Source: Cellulosimicrobium terreum (lineage in GTDB: Bacteria; Actinomycetota; Actinomycetes; Actinomycetales; Cellulomonadaceae). From it: 64,000 nt of DNA. Positions 63,843 to 64,000 of this stretch are shown piece after piece. The notes under the pieces are model-generated. The model had not been told where the DNA came from, did no database searches, and saw only the letters and a program-made list of their open reading frames with translations. The stretch's first letter is position 1. Every line of letters starts with the position of its first letter. Both the position numbers and the translations under genes were made by a program. Location of the stretch: NCBI GenBank assembly GCA_014803435.1, contig JACYFD010000002.1:1-64000 (forward strand), read 5' to 3'.

Positions 63843-64000
63843 ATGCTCGACAAGGCGTTCAGCGGATTCTCGGTCGACGACGTCGACGCGGCCCGGCAGT
63901 TCTACGGCGAGACCCTCGGCCTGAGCATCCGGGGCGACGACATGCTGTGGCTCGACCTCCCCGGGACGACGGGCGTACTCGTCTACCCGAAGGGCGACGC
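63843..64000 (+). CDS. VOC-fold (glyoxalase-like) protein, N-terminal part
   Basis: The first 52 residues of a vicinal-oxygen-chelate protein cut by the right edge. KAFSGFSVDDVDAARQFYGETLGLSI is the opening beta-alpha unit, followed by WLDLPGTTGVLVYPKG. ATG at 63843 follows CAGGAG. Substrate unknown. Confidence 0.85.
   Translation, partial: MLDKAFSGFSVDDVDAARQFYGETLGLSIRGDDMLWLDLPGTTGVLVYPKGD

Overview
The window is about 64 kb of very GC-rich DNA with third-position G/C bias, frequent GTG starts and tightly overlapping genes. The gene content (LysG/LysE pair, DinB/DUF664 protein of the mycothiol type, ECF sigma/zf-HC2 anti-sigma pair, LPxTG surface protein, GH31 and GH87-like glycosidases) suggests a high-GC actinobacterium, probably Micrococcales and plausibly Cellulomonas-like. 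The genus is inferred from style and content only. No rRNA, tRNA, CRISPR array, insertion sequence or phage gene was found.

Layout. 1-1150: the start of a superoxide dismutase gene, a DUF1801 protein and the ribosome-rescue factor ArfB. 1162-17215: the most interesting region. A LuxR-type regulator is divergent from a 15.2 kb run of twelve genes on one strand, nearly all joined by ATGA/GTGA overlaps. They encode a fatty acyl-AMP ligase, an ACP, a KASIII fused to an ATP-grasp ligase, a PLP fold-type III decarboxylase, a second ACP, a thiolase-fold protein without an obvious nucleophile, an acyl-CoA dehydrogenase with an extra N-terminal segment, a MATE exporter, a glycosyltransferase-like protein, a HAD phosphatase, a phosphopantetheinyl transferase and a stand-alone condensation domain. 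ATP-grasp ligase, decarboxylase and ACP together match the logic by which butirosin BtrJ/BtrK/BtrI make an ACP-bound decarboxylated amino acid. The acyl-AMP ligase, acyl-ACP dehydrogenase and condensation domain suggest that this unit is joined to a fatty acid. The product is unknown.

17188-28404: a glycolipid-binding-family protein, a cupin, LysG/LysE, an MBL-fold hydrolase with a zinc ribbon, a large catalase, a secreted-type endonuclease, two LacI regulators, a ManD-like dehydratase and an ArsR/SRPBCC pair. 28405-35866: a carbohydrate locus with tandem LacI-type operators, an orphan ABC sugar-binding lipoprotein, a large GH87-like beta-helix glycosidase and a GH31 alpha-glucosidase, probably for alpha-glucan use. 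36021-43797: a carboxymuconolactone-decarboxylase-family protein, a large LuxR (LAL) ATPase regulator, a sulfatase, a glutamate decarboxylase, a YrhK-like membrane protein and a small lipoprotein. 43976-49428: a broken YhcG/DUF1016 nuclease gene, a DinB protein, an XRE/membrane protein/oxidoreductase operon with inverted-repeat operators, and a two-component system. 49600-64000: a CPA1 antiporter, an anti-sigma/ECF sigma/YceI operon, a VOC protein, endonuclease IV, a 1527-residue LPxTG protein with DUF11 repeats, an RDD membrane protein, a BBE-type FAD oxidase, a 5'-3' exonuclease and the start of another VOC protein.

Four hairpin repeats with GCCGAAC/GTTCGGC tips recur at 23869, 30091, 33175 and 49349. 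They form two subtypes of fixed geometry, and one lies inside the start of the histidine kinase gene.
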